In this document: positions 48,560-60,900 of the stretch, piece after piece | Layout: each line of letters opens with the position of its first letter | Position numbering within the stretch: position 1 is the stretch's first letter | From: Balanoglossus misakiensis | Taxonomy: Eukaryota; Hemichordata | DNA length: 64,000 nucleotides | Assembly: GCA_040954595.2 (NCBI GenBank) | Contig: CM082598.2 | Span: 248,001-312,000, forward strand | Direction of reading: 5' to 3' | The notes under the pieces: generated by a model | Databases searched by the model: none | The model's input: only the letters and a program-made list of their open reading frames with translations | What the model was told of the DNA's origin: nothing | Program-made: the position numbers and the translations under genes

Positions 48560-50765
48560 ATGGGGACTGGGTCAAGCACAGAAGTCTCAGTCGTCAAATC
48601 GATCAATCTGCAACCAACAGTGAGCGTTAGCAACGGTGTTGACGTCAGTGATGACGATTACTTCTTCTCCGCCAGCATGCGACAGAAATGGGACATGATA
48701 CCAGTAGATGATCGTCTTCGTGTCAAAATGCAGAAATTTCATCGGCACCACATCCTCCACACCGAAGACACGTTTTGGGACGAGAAGAAAAAATCGATGC
48801 CGAACATAAAAATTGTCAAAGTCCTGGATGACACTGCAATAAATGTAATTTTGACAATTTTGATAATCATCTTTTTGTCCTCTACCTAAAACCATACAGC
48901 GTGTAAAACTGGTCGAAATAGTTTACTCTAAATCTGTTTTGACATCACGAATTTAATTCTGTTTTCATGCAGGCATCCAATGACTTCGACACTGTTTCAG
49001 CTCTTGTGCATTATCTGTCAGCCATCACGCAACATGAAGTCGAAAGGCATCGAGTTATTTTTCGATGGTTGTGTCACCACATCACCGTGAGTGAATCGGA
49101 ATCGAAAGATGACGATATGGACAGCGATACCCAGATACTGTATACGAGAACTGCAAGTCGTCGGAGATTTGCCAATTTACACATTTACCTGTGCAGGTAC
49201 TGTCTATGCTTAGAGAGAAGGGAGGAGAGAGAGTGTACTTTTGTGTGAGAGAGTCTAAACGTACTTTTCTGAAAGAGAGACAGAGACAGAGAGAGAAACA
49301 TAGAGAGATAGAGAAACAGAGAGACAATGAAAGAGAGGAGAGAGAGAGAGAAGGAATGAGGGAGGGGAGAGGTACTATTCTGATATACTGTGGAATTATA
49401 GTAGTTTTCTGAAAGAGGGGAAAATATACTTTTCAGAGAGAGACGGAGACTTTGTTGTAATACACATTATGAGTATCACATTTCATTTCATGTATTTTGT
49501 ATCTTTCTTCAGACTAGCTGGACTGAAATGTGAGTTAATCGATGGCATATTGCGAACGAGCAAAGATTTACAAAGAATATTTACCCGACCTTACAACAGC
49601 AATCACGCCTGGACAAAAATTAAAATCAATGGGAAATGGTTTTTATGCGACCCTTACCTGGCCTCCGGAAAATGCAAAAGTAAGTTCGTGTGCATTTAGC
49701 TTGTAAGTTGATAAGTCTAGCTCTGTATTCATATTTTCTCGTTAATTTTTCTAGTGTTTGATATCCCCCCACTCCCAAAGTAAGTCATGGACTAAACGTG
49801 GGCATGATTTGACACTTCGCGTATTTCATCAAAAATATTCACCAAGGACAGATCAAAGTGAGATTTCAGTCGAGTGGTTCTTTTGGAATATATTTTTATT
49901 TACAGCTCGCGATTTGGATGATTCTGTGAGGAAAACGTATTGGATGGAAGAGTATTTTATGAGTGACCCTAGACTGATAGCTGTTGATCACATCCCGTTA
50001 GATTCTCACGGAAATGTGAACACAACTGACCAGTTTCTGTCCATCCCTATAAAATCAGTAAACGAATGGAACGGAGAAACGATAAAAGGATCTCTCTATT
50101 TCGCGTTTCGGATGCGCGCTCATCCTTACGATGCTGTCGTTCAGGCACCCAACAACGAAGTGGTGATACGACTTACAGTTCCATACGCCTCTGTGATTGT
50201 GTGTTCGTTGGAACACATACGATCTGGGAAATCCTTTGATGAGCATGTGCTCACCTACTTTGACAGCGATACTATGCATGTACACGTCCGTTTGCCAAAG
50301 TCTGGCGATTACGAACTTAGTGTGGATGCAATACCATGTTTGGTTGACAAATCCCTCAACTGTGATGAAAATACAATCCTTACTTATATTATACAAGGGA
50401 GAGGGAAAACATGGCATCGCAAATTTCCTGAAGATTTTTGTGGTCCGACTTCCAAATTTTACAAACTAGGATTGTGGCTTCTTGAGCCTGATTCTTCTTT
50501 ATTATCACCTGATGAGTCGGGACGATGCCAAATTATCATCAAGATGTACCGCAAGTTAGACTTTGCGACAGACATAACAAAGTGGGATACAGTGTTGGAG
50601 TGGTGTGGTAAACGTCGTTACAGCGCAAAGATGCGGAGAGATGGAGAAAATGCAATATGCGACATTCATGTGTTAGACCCAGGCCATTATTCGGTTGATA
50701 TTTTTGCAAGTCGAGAGGAAAGACCGTCACATATTTATGTTGGAACTTGGCTTGTGAAACGATAA
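48560..50765 (+). CDS. KY/hillarin-type transglutaminase-like protein, probable pseudoenzyme
   Basis: Four coding exons give 1536 nt (511 aa): 48560-48844, 48973-49196, 49513-49679, 49906-50765. The start is MGTGSS, a good N-myristoylation site, and its exon opens at an acceptor 17 nt upstream. Residues 99-217 form a transglutaminase-like core of kyphoscoliosis-peptidase type: FDTVSALVHYL, VIFRWLCHHI, FANLHIYLCRLAGLKCELIDG, NHAWTKIKINGKWFLCDP. His201 and Asp216 of the catalytic triad are present, but the Cys position five residues before Asn163 is Arg158 (SRRRFANL), so thiol catalysis should be impossible. The following EYFMSDPRLIAVDHIP block and the long beta-rich C-terminal half match the KY family. 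Members such as KY and hillarin act at the cortical or muscle cytoskeleton. A myristoylated inactive scaffold at the membrane is my inference. Confidence 0.88.
49217..49447. repeat. GA-rich simple sequence
   Basis: An interrupted AGAGAG-rich tract of about 230 bp in the intron between exons 48973-49196 and 49513-49679 of the KY-like gene. Confidence 0.9.
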
Positions 50766-51319
50766 ATCAGTCGAAATTGGCCGGGCAGAAAGGCAGGGTG
50801 ACTGGTCTAATTATCAGTGCAGTTCACGAGGAAATGATATGGGGTTAAATACTAGTCTCGACTGTGAATTCTGACATAAATATTTATTAAATGGGATGTT
50901 TTAATAAGTGTTGGTCGACATGCTTATTGAAAACATGAAAATGAAAAACAAAGAAAACGAAATAAAATTGGTCAATGAAAATTACGATACTCTCCGATTA
51001 ACAATTATTTAAAAGATTTAAAAGATTCTTTTTTATCTAGCTCATCGCGGATGTCATTTTCTTGACATTTCTTGGTAATAATGTAAAAAAATACTTGCAA
51101 ATTTTGTCTGTGGGCGTGGTGTTGTTTGGAACGCACATGCGCCACCTACGGCAAAATGTATGTATGAACATAGTATCGAGAATAACGGGAGATTCCACAT
51201 TCCGCCATCTTGGTTTAGTGAACTTGCAGTTTCACCGGTGAATTTGTGTTGACTATTGGAATTATTGCTGGACGTACTTAATTTACAACTGCCAATTAGG
51301 AAAGAAGAAAACCGGAAAC
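50766..51319. other. Spacer and CCT2 promoter region
   Basis: This 550-bp stretch lies between the KY-like stop and the CCT2 start. The distal part is AT-rich; the last 150 bp before the ATG are less so and contain a YY1-type site. No exon is visible. Confidence 0.5.
51202..51213 (-). promoter_or_regulatory. YY1-type site upstream of CCT2
   Basis: CCGCCATCTTGG (reverse complement CCAAGATGGCGG) lies about 107 bp before the CCT2 ATG. YY1 cores of this form are common in housekeeping promoters close to the transcription start. Confidence 0.5.
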
Positions 51320-52490
51320 ATGGTAAGTATCGATCCACTCTATATCTCACCTCTCGCTGTTCTTTACTGTATGCCATTACTGTTTATATCTGACCATGCA
51401 GTAACATGTCTAATCATAGTGACCCACGTGCTTTACAGTTGAGGTCTGACATTCGTTCATCGATCATGATGTGCACAGCGATTTCGTCGAAATTAATGGT
51501 CAAACCCATACACAAATGAAGGGAATATAACCGTCTAGGGTAAAACAGTCCCAGATGTTTGCTAAGACGATTGATCGAGCAAGGAAACATGATTTGAACG
51601 TCACCATGGTGATGAATACTGATGACACCAGTGATGACATTTCATGTCTCGACGAAATCTACCAGACGACTATGACTTTATGGCCTTTCTCATTTCCACT
51701 AACCATGATGCCATGTCATTCTCAGTGTGACATTAATATGATATTGTTAACAAGGTGATTGAAAAATGACTTTACAACTTTCAACCACTCAGGCAAGATT
51801 TCCTGGAATTAGATGAACATTTCAGTGTGTAGAATATTCTTAGACTGAAAATAACAAGATAACTGTAATTAAGTGTGATGTATTTGTTTACATCCAGTTT
51901 GGCCCAGTGAAACTTTTCAAAGATGCTGCAGGTGAAGAGAAGGCAGAAACGGCAAGATTGTCATCATTTGTCGGAGCCATTGCCATCGGTGAACTGATCA
52001 AAAGTACACTAGGACCTAAAGGAATGGTGAGTACCTGTACAATGGGGTATGAAATCAGTGTTATAGTTAAGGGCGGTACCCAGGTATCTGTAGTTAATTT
52101 TGCAACAATTTCTCAACCAATAAGAGCGGTAAGAACTAAGATTTACATCAATGTTTTTCGTTCCTAATCAAGCGGAATTCTGTGTAATCATTCAATTCAC
52201 AGGACAAAATCCTCCAATCACCAAGCATGACTGATACAGTCCAAGTTACTAATGACGGTGCTACCATCTTGAGATCTGTTGGTGTTGACAACCCAGCTGC
52301 TAAAGTCTTAGTTGAAATCAGCAAAGTTCAAGACGATGAAGTTGGGGATGGTACTACATCTGTGGTTGTTTTAGCTTGTGAACTTCTCAAGGTGAGAATT
52401 GCTCAACTTTGAGCCGTATGTATTATCACATGTACCATTATTGATGAGTTCACAATATTTAGAGTCATGGCCAATGCAAAAAGGTACAGG

Positions 52491-52521
<31 letters not shown>

Positions 52522-55500
52522 ATCATCATCATCATCATCATCACCAAACTTCTACAAAGACTATTACAATTTTGGTTCTTTATTCATATGTGTTTTCATA
52601 TGATTTCATTGAAATGATAGGAGGCAGAACAACTTGTTGGTCAGAAGTTGCATCCCCAGACTGTCATCGCTGGATGGAGGAAGGCGGTTGATGAAGCTAG
52701 GAGAGTTCTAGAAGCCTCTACTCTAGACCATGGGTAAGTCCATTCAGAGCTACGTTAACCCTTTCACCCCCCAGTTCTCTCTTTAGAGGTCCAACCTTGC
52801 CGTAGAAAGAAATAGTTTCGGACTGAACCATGGCAGTGCAAGGGTTAACGCCTTGAGTACCATTACCTATGTCATCATATATACCAGAGAAACCGTACAT
52901 TCCAGTCGGTTTATTGACAACACACAAGGTAGTCAAGTGGTTAATAAATCAGCTGTCATTCATGTTCCATGATACATCTTTTATAAATGTTAACGTATTG
53001 AACATTCAGGGATGATGCAGTGAAGTTTCGTGAAGATTTGATGAACATCGCCAGAACAACATTAAGTTCTAAGTTATTGACGCAACACAAGGACCACTTT
53101 GCTAACTTGGCAGTAGATGCTGTTTTAAGACTCAAGGTAGGAATATTTCATTTAATTTTAACTGTAACTGCTGTTGATCTGTGATGCGTTCTATATCAAC
53201 CAAAAGTTCTAAGGCTCAGAAAAAAGTCGAGGCGAAGAGAGACTGATTTGTTTTGTAGGATTTATTATTCTTGTATTTTCATTTGGGAAACAATTTTAAT
53301 TTTTTTTTCTTCTTTTGAACCAGGGAAGTGGAAATTTGAATGCTATTCAGATTATCAAGAAGTCTGGTGGAAGCATGTTGGAATCTCGTTTGGATGAAGG
53401 ATTCTTGTTGGATAAGAAAATTGGTGTCAATCAACCCAAGAGAATTGAAAATGCTAAAGTCTTGATTGCAAACACTGCCATGGATGCCGACAAAATTAAG
53501 GTGTGTTGGTTCCCCATGTTGTATAATTACCACAAGTACTGTAGCGTAATATAAAAACACTTTTCCCTCATATTCACTTTAATTAACCCATAGTTTGTAT
53601 GCATCGAGTGAGCCAATTCTGTTTCAAAATTCAGTTTGGTATAACAATTGCTTACAGTTTCTTCGATGGAATATTACAGGAACGAAGTCCACATTCAAAT
53701 GAAGTGAACAGGTCTATACATGATAACAGGCTTCCAACATGTTCAATAAAAACCTTTTTTTATATTTTTGTCTCTACAGATTTTTGGTTCCAGGGTGCGT
53801 GTTGATTCTGCTGCTAAAATTGCAGAGTTAGAGTCAGCTGAGAAAAATAAAATGAAAGAAAAAGTCGAGAAAATCCTGAAGCATGACATTAATGTATTCA
53901 TTAACAGGTAAATATTAAAAAGCTTTTAGTATCACATTGTGTAATGTTTCAAATGGTACTGACACTCAAATAATCTTCATTCCAGTTCAATCAAGATGAT
54001 ATGCATGATAGTAATAATAATTAACAGAATCATGACTTCAAATACACGTTTTCTTTTTCCAAAACAGACAGCTAATCTACAACTATCCTGAGCAGTTATT
54101 TGCTGATGCTGGCGTCATGGCGATAGAGCATGCTGATTTTGAAGGTGTAGAACGATTAGCACTGGTTACCGGGGGAGAAATCGTCTCAACATTTGACCAT
54201 CCTGAACTTGTCAAACTAGGACACTGTGATGTTATAGAAGAAGTTATGATAGGTTAGTGTCTAGTCTGTGGTATTCATCTGTGTGTCTTTTACTTCTTGT
54301 AGTGAATATCTTGATGATATTTGAAACTTGAAGGGTGACGATCGCCTTATACCCATGTGCGTAATTTCATTTGTACAAACATTACATCCAATCCAAATGT
54401 TTTGCAAATTTTGCATTTGACACATTCAAGTAGTGGACTGCCTTTGCTTCTTTCCATATTTCTTGCGCACCGTATAAGTAGACTTTAGTTTTGTCCCTTC
54501 TCTTCACCCAATTTGTAGTCTTATCCTGATCTGCGACACAGACTATGGTCGCTGCCATCTTGTCTGTTATGGTGATAGTCGCCCTTTAAGGTCTTGATAT
54601 CCACATAGCTGCTTCTCGATCTAAACTGTTGTGTCAGTCAATTCTATTAATATTTTTATTTGTAGGTGAAGACAAAATGATCAAATTCTCTGGTGTTGCC
54701 CTCGGTGAGGCCTGTACAATTGTTCTTAGAGGTGCAACCCAACAGATCTTAGATGAAGCAGAGAGATCCCTCCATGATGCGTTGTGTGTACTTACACAAA
54801 CTGTGAAGGAAACTAGAACTGTCTTTGGTGGAGGTAAGTGTCTTGTACATCTCTGTTTGGGAGTCAGAGGACCTTCTCTACACAATATTGGCCATCCCAA
54901 ACAGAAAGGAGTCTTATGGGAGCGCGATACTTATGACCATAAGACCCCTTTCTGCTTGGGATAGGCCATATTGTTAAGTGAAATGACATGATTTCTGTTC
55001 AGTCTTTAACAGCCGTATGCTATTGCCTTCATGGCCAGTTAATATGTGTTTGTTTTAGTGCCATGCACGTGTAATGCATTGGCTTCAGTGTTGCATTATA
55101 AATCTGTTCTAATACCAAATCCCTGATTGTTCTTTTACAGGTTGTAGTGAAATGTTAATGGCCAATGCTGTATCAGAGTTAGCCGCCAGAACACCTGGCA
55201 AAGAAGCTGTAGCTATTGAATCATTTGCAAAAGCTCTTCGACAGGTAAGATCTCAATTTTATGATAACAGCTAAACTGTGATACTGCAGTGTTTAGGTCA
55301 CACAGCACCTTTGGTGTTTAAGATCTTATTTAGTTTAGCATGATCGACTATTGTTTGTGAAGACAATATTATGTCTGTGTCTTCTATGTTTTCGCTTCTA
55401 TAGCTCGTGATGTGACAGTGTTCACTTGTGATGAAATGGGGGCGGTCGACTGTAAGTAGGGTGATCAGTAGAAACTTTGTGTGCTACTGTGAGCTGAAAG

Positions 55501-56946
55501 TATTTTCAGCAAGGACTGATAAAAGTCAACAAATGATAACTCTATTGCTGTTAATTCTCACAGAAGTGAACATGACTTCCACTGATCACCCTAATTCTTG
55601 TTGATGGCTCCCATTTCATTATGGTACATGTACTTTAGTATCATCAGGGGTCAGATTGCATACTTCTCCTGATCCGTGTATTTTCTGTGATAATAATAAA
55701 TCCTATATTGCTGTGTTTTGTCACTAGATTCCTACTGTGATAGCAGACAATGCAGGCTTTGATAGTGCTGAGTTGGTAGCACAACTTCGAGCAACGCACA
55801 CAGCCGGCAATCATACCATGGGACTTAGTAAGTATTTTAATCATACATGTCTATTAGATCTCCTCCAATAATATCTCTGTTTTTTATTTCTGATACAAAT
55901 GCAGTTTGAGCGTACTTGTTACAGGATTTATCCTGTGCCTGACTTGAAGTTTGACCCTTTCACCCCCATTTCTCTCTAAAGAGGTCCAAACTTATCATAG
56001 AAAACAATTCATTTGGGCCAAAGCACGGTGGTGAAAGGGTTAAAAACATGAAAAGATCTTATACAGTGGCCCTATTTATAGTGTGTGTGTCACCAACTTT
56101 GTTAAAAGGAATATGCAATGCACAGTCAACATTTTGTTTCAAAATAAACAGTTCTGTGCAAGGGCCAAAGGGCTAGTGTTAAATGTATGCTTCTAAGATT
56201 CGCCTATAAGTCTTTATTTTATGCACTTTCTAATTCTGTCAAATTGTTTTCATTTTTAGACATGATCAATGGCACAATAGGCGATGTACAACAATTGGGA
56301 ATAACTGAATCATTCCAAGTGAAACGACAAGTTCTGTTGAGTGCTGCAGAAGCGGCTGAAATGATTCTAAGAGTTGATGACATCATTAGATCTGCTCCTA
56401 GGTACGTACGGTAACTTTCATTTATCACTGTCTTATTCCAGCTTGATGTCTAAAATTGTATGCATGGCCAACAATTTTATCAGACAATGACAGTAGTTGT
56501 CCTTAATAGCAATCTCCACCAATCAGAGTTATGAGTCAGACTTTGAAAAATGGTGCACACATTTCTTCCCTCAGTGTTTTTTTTCTTCGAAGTTTACACA
56601 AAAAGTCAACTGTACGTATACCATTTATTCAGGGTGGTTCTCTGTCTTTGTGTTACACATAATCAAACACTAACCTGAGACACTGGAATATTATTTGAGA
56701 TATTATTAATCTCCCAATATTCTGAACAGATTTGACATGTGATTCCCCCACATAGCGGGTGTAAGTAGGGGAGGGGGATAATCACTTTGTATTGTTTCCC
56801 CAATATACACGAGTGTTGGTTGGGTATCTCGTCTGTTGGATGATGGACAAAATAAAATACATGTAAATAATAAAATATAAAGTTGTTACAAGCAATATTT
56901 GTTCTCTTTGTTTAACAGACAACGCCAGCATGATCCAGGTCATTAA
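51320..56946 (+). CDS. CCT2: T-complex protein 1 subunit beta (CCT2)
   Basis: Thirteen exons give 1593 nt (530 aa, human 535): 51320-51322, 51898-52026, 52203-52391, 52621-52733, 53010-53136, 53324-53500, 53780-53907, 54068-54252, 54666-54833, 55141-55244, 55728-55827, 56260-56401, 56919-56946. It is a subunit of the cytosolic TRiC/CCT chaperonin that folds actin, tubulin and WD40 proteins using ATP. Group II chaperonin motifs are intact: [32 protein letters not shown] (with the catalytic Asp), [10 protein letters not shown] and the C-terminal ATP-site region IADNAG-DSAELV. Beta-specific stretches include [12 protein letters not shown] and [12 protein letters not shown]. The start codon is alone in exon 1 (ATG then GTAAGT), and the last exon adds only [14 protein letters not shown] signals occur at 57529 and 57631. 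I consider the identity certain. Confidence 0.98.
52491..52543. repeat. ATC microsatellite
   Basis: Two blocks of ATC repeats are separated by CTA in CCT2 intron 3. In another frame they encode a spurious His run. Confidence 0.95.
52755..52848. repeat. TTAACCC-ended MITE, copy in CCT2 intron 4
   Basis: It begins TTAACCCTTTCACCCCCCAG and ends GTGCAAGGGTTAA, 94 bp including TTAA at both ends. The middle CTCTTTAGAGGTCCAACCTT matches the 55951 copy. Confidence 0.75.
54882..54974. mobile_element. 93-bp fold-back element in CCT2 intron 9
   Basis: The left arm begins CAATATTGGCCATCCCAAAC and runs through GAGTCTTATGG; the right arm is its inverted copy, CCATAAGACCCC through TATTG, about 37 bp with five or so differences. 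The loop is about 16 nt. It starts 48 bp after the exon 9 donor. No target duplication is clear. Confidence 0.65.
55013..55053. repeat. Solo end of the 19585-type element
   Basis: CGTATGCTATTGCCTTCATG followed by GCCAGTTAATATGTGTTT matches the right end of the element at 19585-19772. No left partner is present. Confidence 0.55.
55457..55593. mobile_element. 137-bp MITE with TAGGGTGATCAGT ends
   Basis: Ends TAGGGTGATCAGTAGAA and TTCCACTGATCACCCTA form a 17-bp inverted repeat with two mismatches. The outermost TA at each side could be a TA target duplication. Non-coding; CCT2 intron 10. Confidence 0.65.
55951..56043. repeat. TTAACCC-ended MITE, copy in CCT2 intron 11
   Basis: It begins TTGACCCTTTCACCCCCATT and ends GGTGGTGAAAGGGTTAA, 93 bp. 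The inner CTCTCTAAAGAGGTCCAAAC matches the 52755 copy. Confidence 0.75.
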
Positions 56947-57933
56947 TTTCTCGCAGCTTGAGATTGAAGAGACCCCACTTTGTTGGAAGACGGAATATGC
57001 AAGCAAAGACAGAAGACAAACTGTTTTTTTTTTGTGTGTGTGTGATCATGTTTCAGGTTCCATGTCTGCCTATCTTATAACTGTGAAGCACTTGCAACTG
57101 AAGTTGTAAAGCAAAAGTGTTTGATGTTATCTGTGGTGTATGGATTATTGTACCATTATAAGAAATTGTCTGCTCTTAAAACAATTTCAATGAAAGCATA
57201 GGTCAAAAATAACCTGTGGAAATCAAATGTATTTAGAATTTAACCACATGTATTATTTGTATTGCATTGTTTTCAAAGAATATTGGTGGTGTTTGGAGAT
57301 TCTGCGGACTTAACTTCATTTTACTCTTTTCACGTGAAATGTTTACTGTCAAAATCAAACTTTAAAATCCAACTGCAAACAGATCAAGGGCAGACATCGT
57401 GTCAGATTGTCCATCATCAAGAAAAAGCAGTCTTGTCTTTTGTTGAGTTCCATTCTTCATTGTCTCTTTGAATTTATTCAACAAGATTTGTCTTATTTTC
57501 TACTCTTTTGTACCATTAAGAAAGCCAAAATAAATTTTGTGTTCACTCGAAATTCTGAAGGGTAGGCTTGAGTAGTATTTGTAGCTCTGTATATTTAATG
57601 TGTGTCTTCCTGTACGTTGTGTGGCATACGAATAAAAATTAAACATCATGAATTGCATTGTCTGTGTTTGTATGTCTTTTAGTTTTTATGACATCTACTA
57701 TACGGACACCTCTCTGGAAGTTTTGGTGTAAATTCAACAACAGTCACTCTGTGTCACCCCTTTCACAGATCATGCTGTACATCTTGATCGGAAAGAACAC
57801 GTACTTGACCGGTTTCAAAGATATGTGAACGAATGGCTTCCTGGAGACAGACTGGCCCACATCCTCTTGGGACTGGTATTAAGGAGTGAGTGGGGACCAT
57901 TATGATATGCATGTGAGATGAATAGATGTGACT
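56947..57933. other. CCT2 3' UTR and flank
   Basis: This contains two poly(A) signals (AATAAA at 57529 and 57631). The rest, up to the microsatellite at 57934, shows no exon. Confidence 0.7.
57529..57636 (+). terminator. CCT2: CCT2 polyadenylation signals
   Basis: AATAAA at 57529-57534 and at 57631-57636, about 580 and 685 bp after the stop codon; the downstream TGTGTTTGT-rich sequence suits cleavage-factor binding. Confidence 0.6.
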
Positions 57934-57967
57934 CTGTCTGTCTGTCTGCCTGCCTGCCTGCCTGCCT
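57934..57967. repeat. CTGT/CTGC microsatellite bordering the satellite
   Basis: TCTG units change to CCTG units, then the first diverged satellite unit begins. Confidence 0.9.
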
Positions 57968-60900
57968 TTCAAAATTTCTTCATTTTTTGACAAAAATCAT
58001 GGGTTATAGCTCATGAAAATCATCCAAAAATGACAATTTTTCCACTTTCCGAAATTTCAAAATTTATCCATTTTTTCATAAAAATCATGGGTTATAGCCC
58101 ATGAAAATCATCCAAAAATGACAATTTTTCCACTTTCCGAAATTTCAAAATTTATCCATTTTTTCATAAAAAGCATGGGTTATAGCCCATGAAAATCATC
58201 CAAATATGACAATTTTTCCACTTTCCGAAATTTCAAAATTTATCCATTTTTTCATAAAAAGCATGGGTTATAGCCCATGAAAATCATCCGAAAATGACAA
58301 TTTTTCCACTTTCCGAAATTTCAAAATTTATCCATTTTTTCATAAAAATCATGGGTTATAGCCCATGAAAATCATCCGAAAATGACAATTTTTCCACTTT
58401 CCGAAATTTCAAAATTTATCCATTTTTTCATAAAAATCATGGGTTATAGCCCATGAAAATCATCCAAAAATGACAATTTTTCCACTTTCCGAAATTTCAA
58501 AATTTATCCATTTTTTCATAAAAATCATGGGTTATAGCCCATGAAAATCATCCAAAAGTGACAATTTTTTCACTTTCCGAAATTTCAAAATTTATCCATT
58601 TTTTCATAAAAATCATGGGTTATAGCCCATGAAAATCATCCAAAAGTGACAATTTTTCCACTTTCCGAAATTTCAAAATTTATCCATTTTTCCACACAAT
58701 TTTTCCACTTTCCGAAATTTCAAAATTTATCCATATTTTCATAAAAATCATGGGTTATAGCCCATGAAAATCATCCGAAAATGACAATTTTTCCAATTTC
58801 CGAAATTTCAAAATTTATCCATTTTTTCATAAAAATCATGGGTTATAGCCCATGAAAATCATCCAAAAGTGACAATTTTTCCACTTTCCGAAATTTCAAA
58901 ATTTATCCATTTTTCCATAAAAATCATGGGTTATAGCCCATGAAAATCATCCAAAAGTGACAATTTTTCCACTTTCCGAAATTTCAAAATTTATCCATTT
59001 TTTCATAAAAATCATGGGTTATAGCCCATGAAAATCATCCGAAAATGACAATTTTTCCAATTTCCGAAATTTCAAAATTTATCCATTTTTTCATAAAAAT
59101 CATGGGTTATAGCCCATGAAAATCATCCAAAAGTGACAATTTTTCCACTTTCCGAAATTTCAAAATTTATCCATTTTTCCATAAAAATCATGGGTTAGCC
59201 CATGAAAATCATCCAAAAATGACAATTTTTCCACTTTCCGAAATTTCAAAATTTATCCATTTTTTCATAAAAATCATGGGTTATAGCCCATGAAAATCAT
59301 CCAAAAATGACAATTTTTCCACTTTCCGAAATTTCAAAATTTATCCATTTTTTCATAAAAATCATGGGTTATAGCCCATGAAAATCATCCAAAAATGACA
59401 ATTTTTCCACTTTCCGAAATTTCAAAATTTATCCATTTTTTCATAAAAATCATGGGTTATAGCCCATGAAAATCATCCAAAAATGACAATTTTTCCACTT
59501 TCTGAAATTTCAAATTTTATCCATTTTTTCTTAAAAATCATGGGTTATACCCCATGAAAATCATCCAAAAATGTCAATTTTTCAACTTTCCGAAATTTCA
59601 AAATTTATCCATTTTTTCGTAAAAATCATGGGTTATAGCCCATGAAAATCATCCAAAAATGACAATTTTTCCACTTTCCGAAATTTCAAAATTTATCCAT
59701 TTTTTCGTAAAAATCATGGGTTATAGCCCATGAAAATCATCCAAAAATGACAATTTTTCCACTTTCCGAAATTTCAAAATTTATCCATTTTTTCATAAAA
59801 ATCATGGGTTATAGCCCATGAAAATCATCCAAAAATGACAATTTTTTCACTTTCCGAAATTTCAAAATTTATCCATTTTTTCATAAAAATCATGGGTTAT
59901 AGCCCATGAAAATCATCCAAAAATGACAATTTTTCCACTTTCCGAAATTTCAAAATGTATCCATTTTTTCATAAAAATCATGGGTAGCCCATGAAAATCA
60001 TCCAAAAATGACAATTTTTCCACTTTCCGAAATTTCAAAATTTATCCATTTTTTCATAAAAATCATGGGTTATAGCCCATGAAAATCATCCAAAAATGAC
60101 AATTTTTCCACTTTCCGAAATTTCAAAATTTATCCATTTTTTCATAAAAATCATGGGTTATAGCCCATGAAAATCATCCAAAAATGTCAATTTTTCCACT
60201 TTCCGAAATTTCAAAATTTATCCATTTTTTCATAAAAATCATGGGTTATAGCAATGACAATTTTTCCACTTTCCGAAATTTCAAAATTTATCCATTATTT
60301 CATAAAAATCATGGGTTATAGCCCATGAAAATCATCCAAAAATGACAATTTTTCCACTTTCCGAAATTTCAAAATTTATCCATTTTTTCATAAAAATCAT
60401 GGGTTATAGCCCATGAAAATCATCCAAAAATGACAATTTTTCCACTTTCCGAAATTTCAAAATTTATCCATTTTTTCATAAAAATCATGGGTTATAGCCC
60501 ATGAAAATCATCCAAAAATGACAATTTTTCCACTTTCCGAAATTTCAAAATTTATCCATTTTTTCATAAAAATCATGGGTTATAACCCATGAAAATCGTC
60601 CAAAAATGACAATTTTTCCACTTTCCGAAATTTCAAAATTTATCCATTTTTCCATAAAAATCATGGGTTATAGCCCTTGAAAATCATCCAAAAATGACAA
60701 TTTTTCCACTTTCCGAAATTTCAAAATTTATCCATTTTTTCATAAAAATCATGGGTTATAGCCCATGAAAATCATCCCAAAATGACAATTTTTCCACTTT
60801 CCGAAATTTCAAAATTTATCCATTTTTTTATAAAAATCATGGGTTATAGCCCATGAAAATCATCCAAAAATGACAATTTTTCCACTTTCCGAAATTTCAA

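Noticed and set aside
52467-52691. Frame with a long poly-His run
   Set aside because: It is the ATC microsatellite in CCT2 intron 3 read in another frame, joined to exon 4 out of frame.
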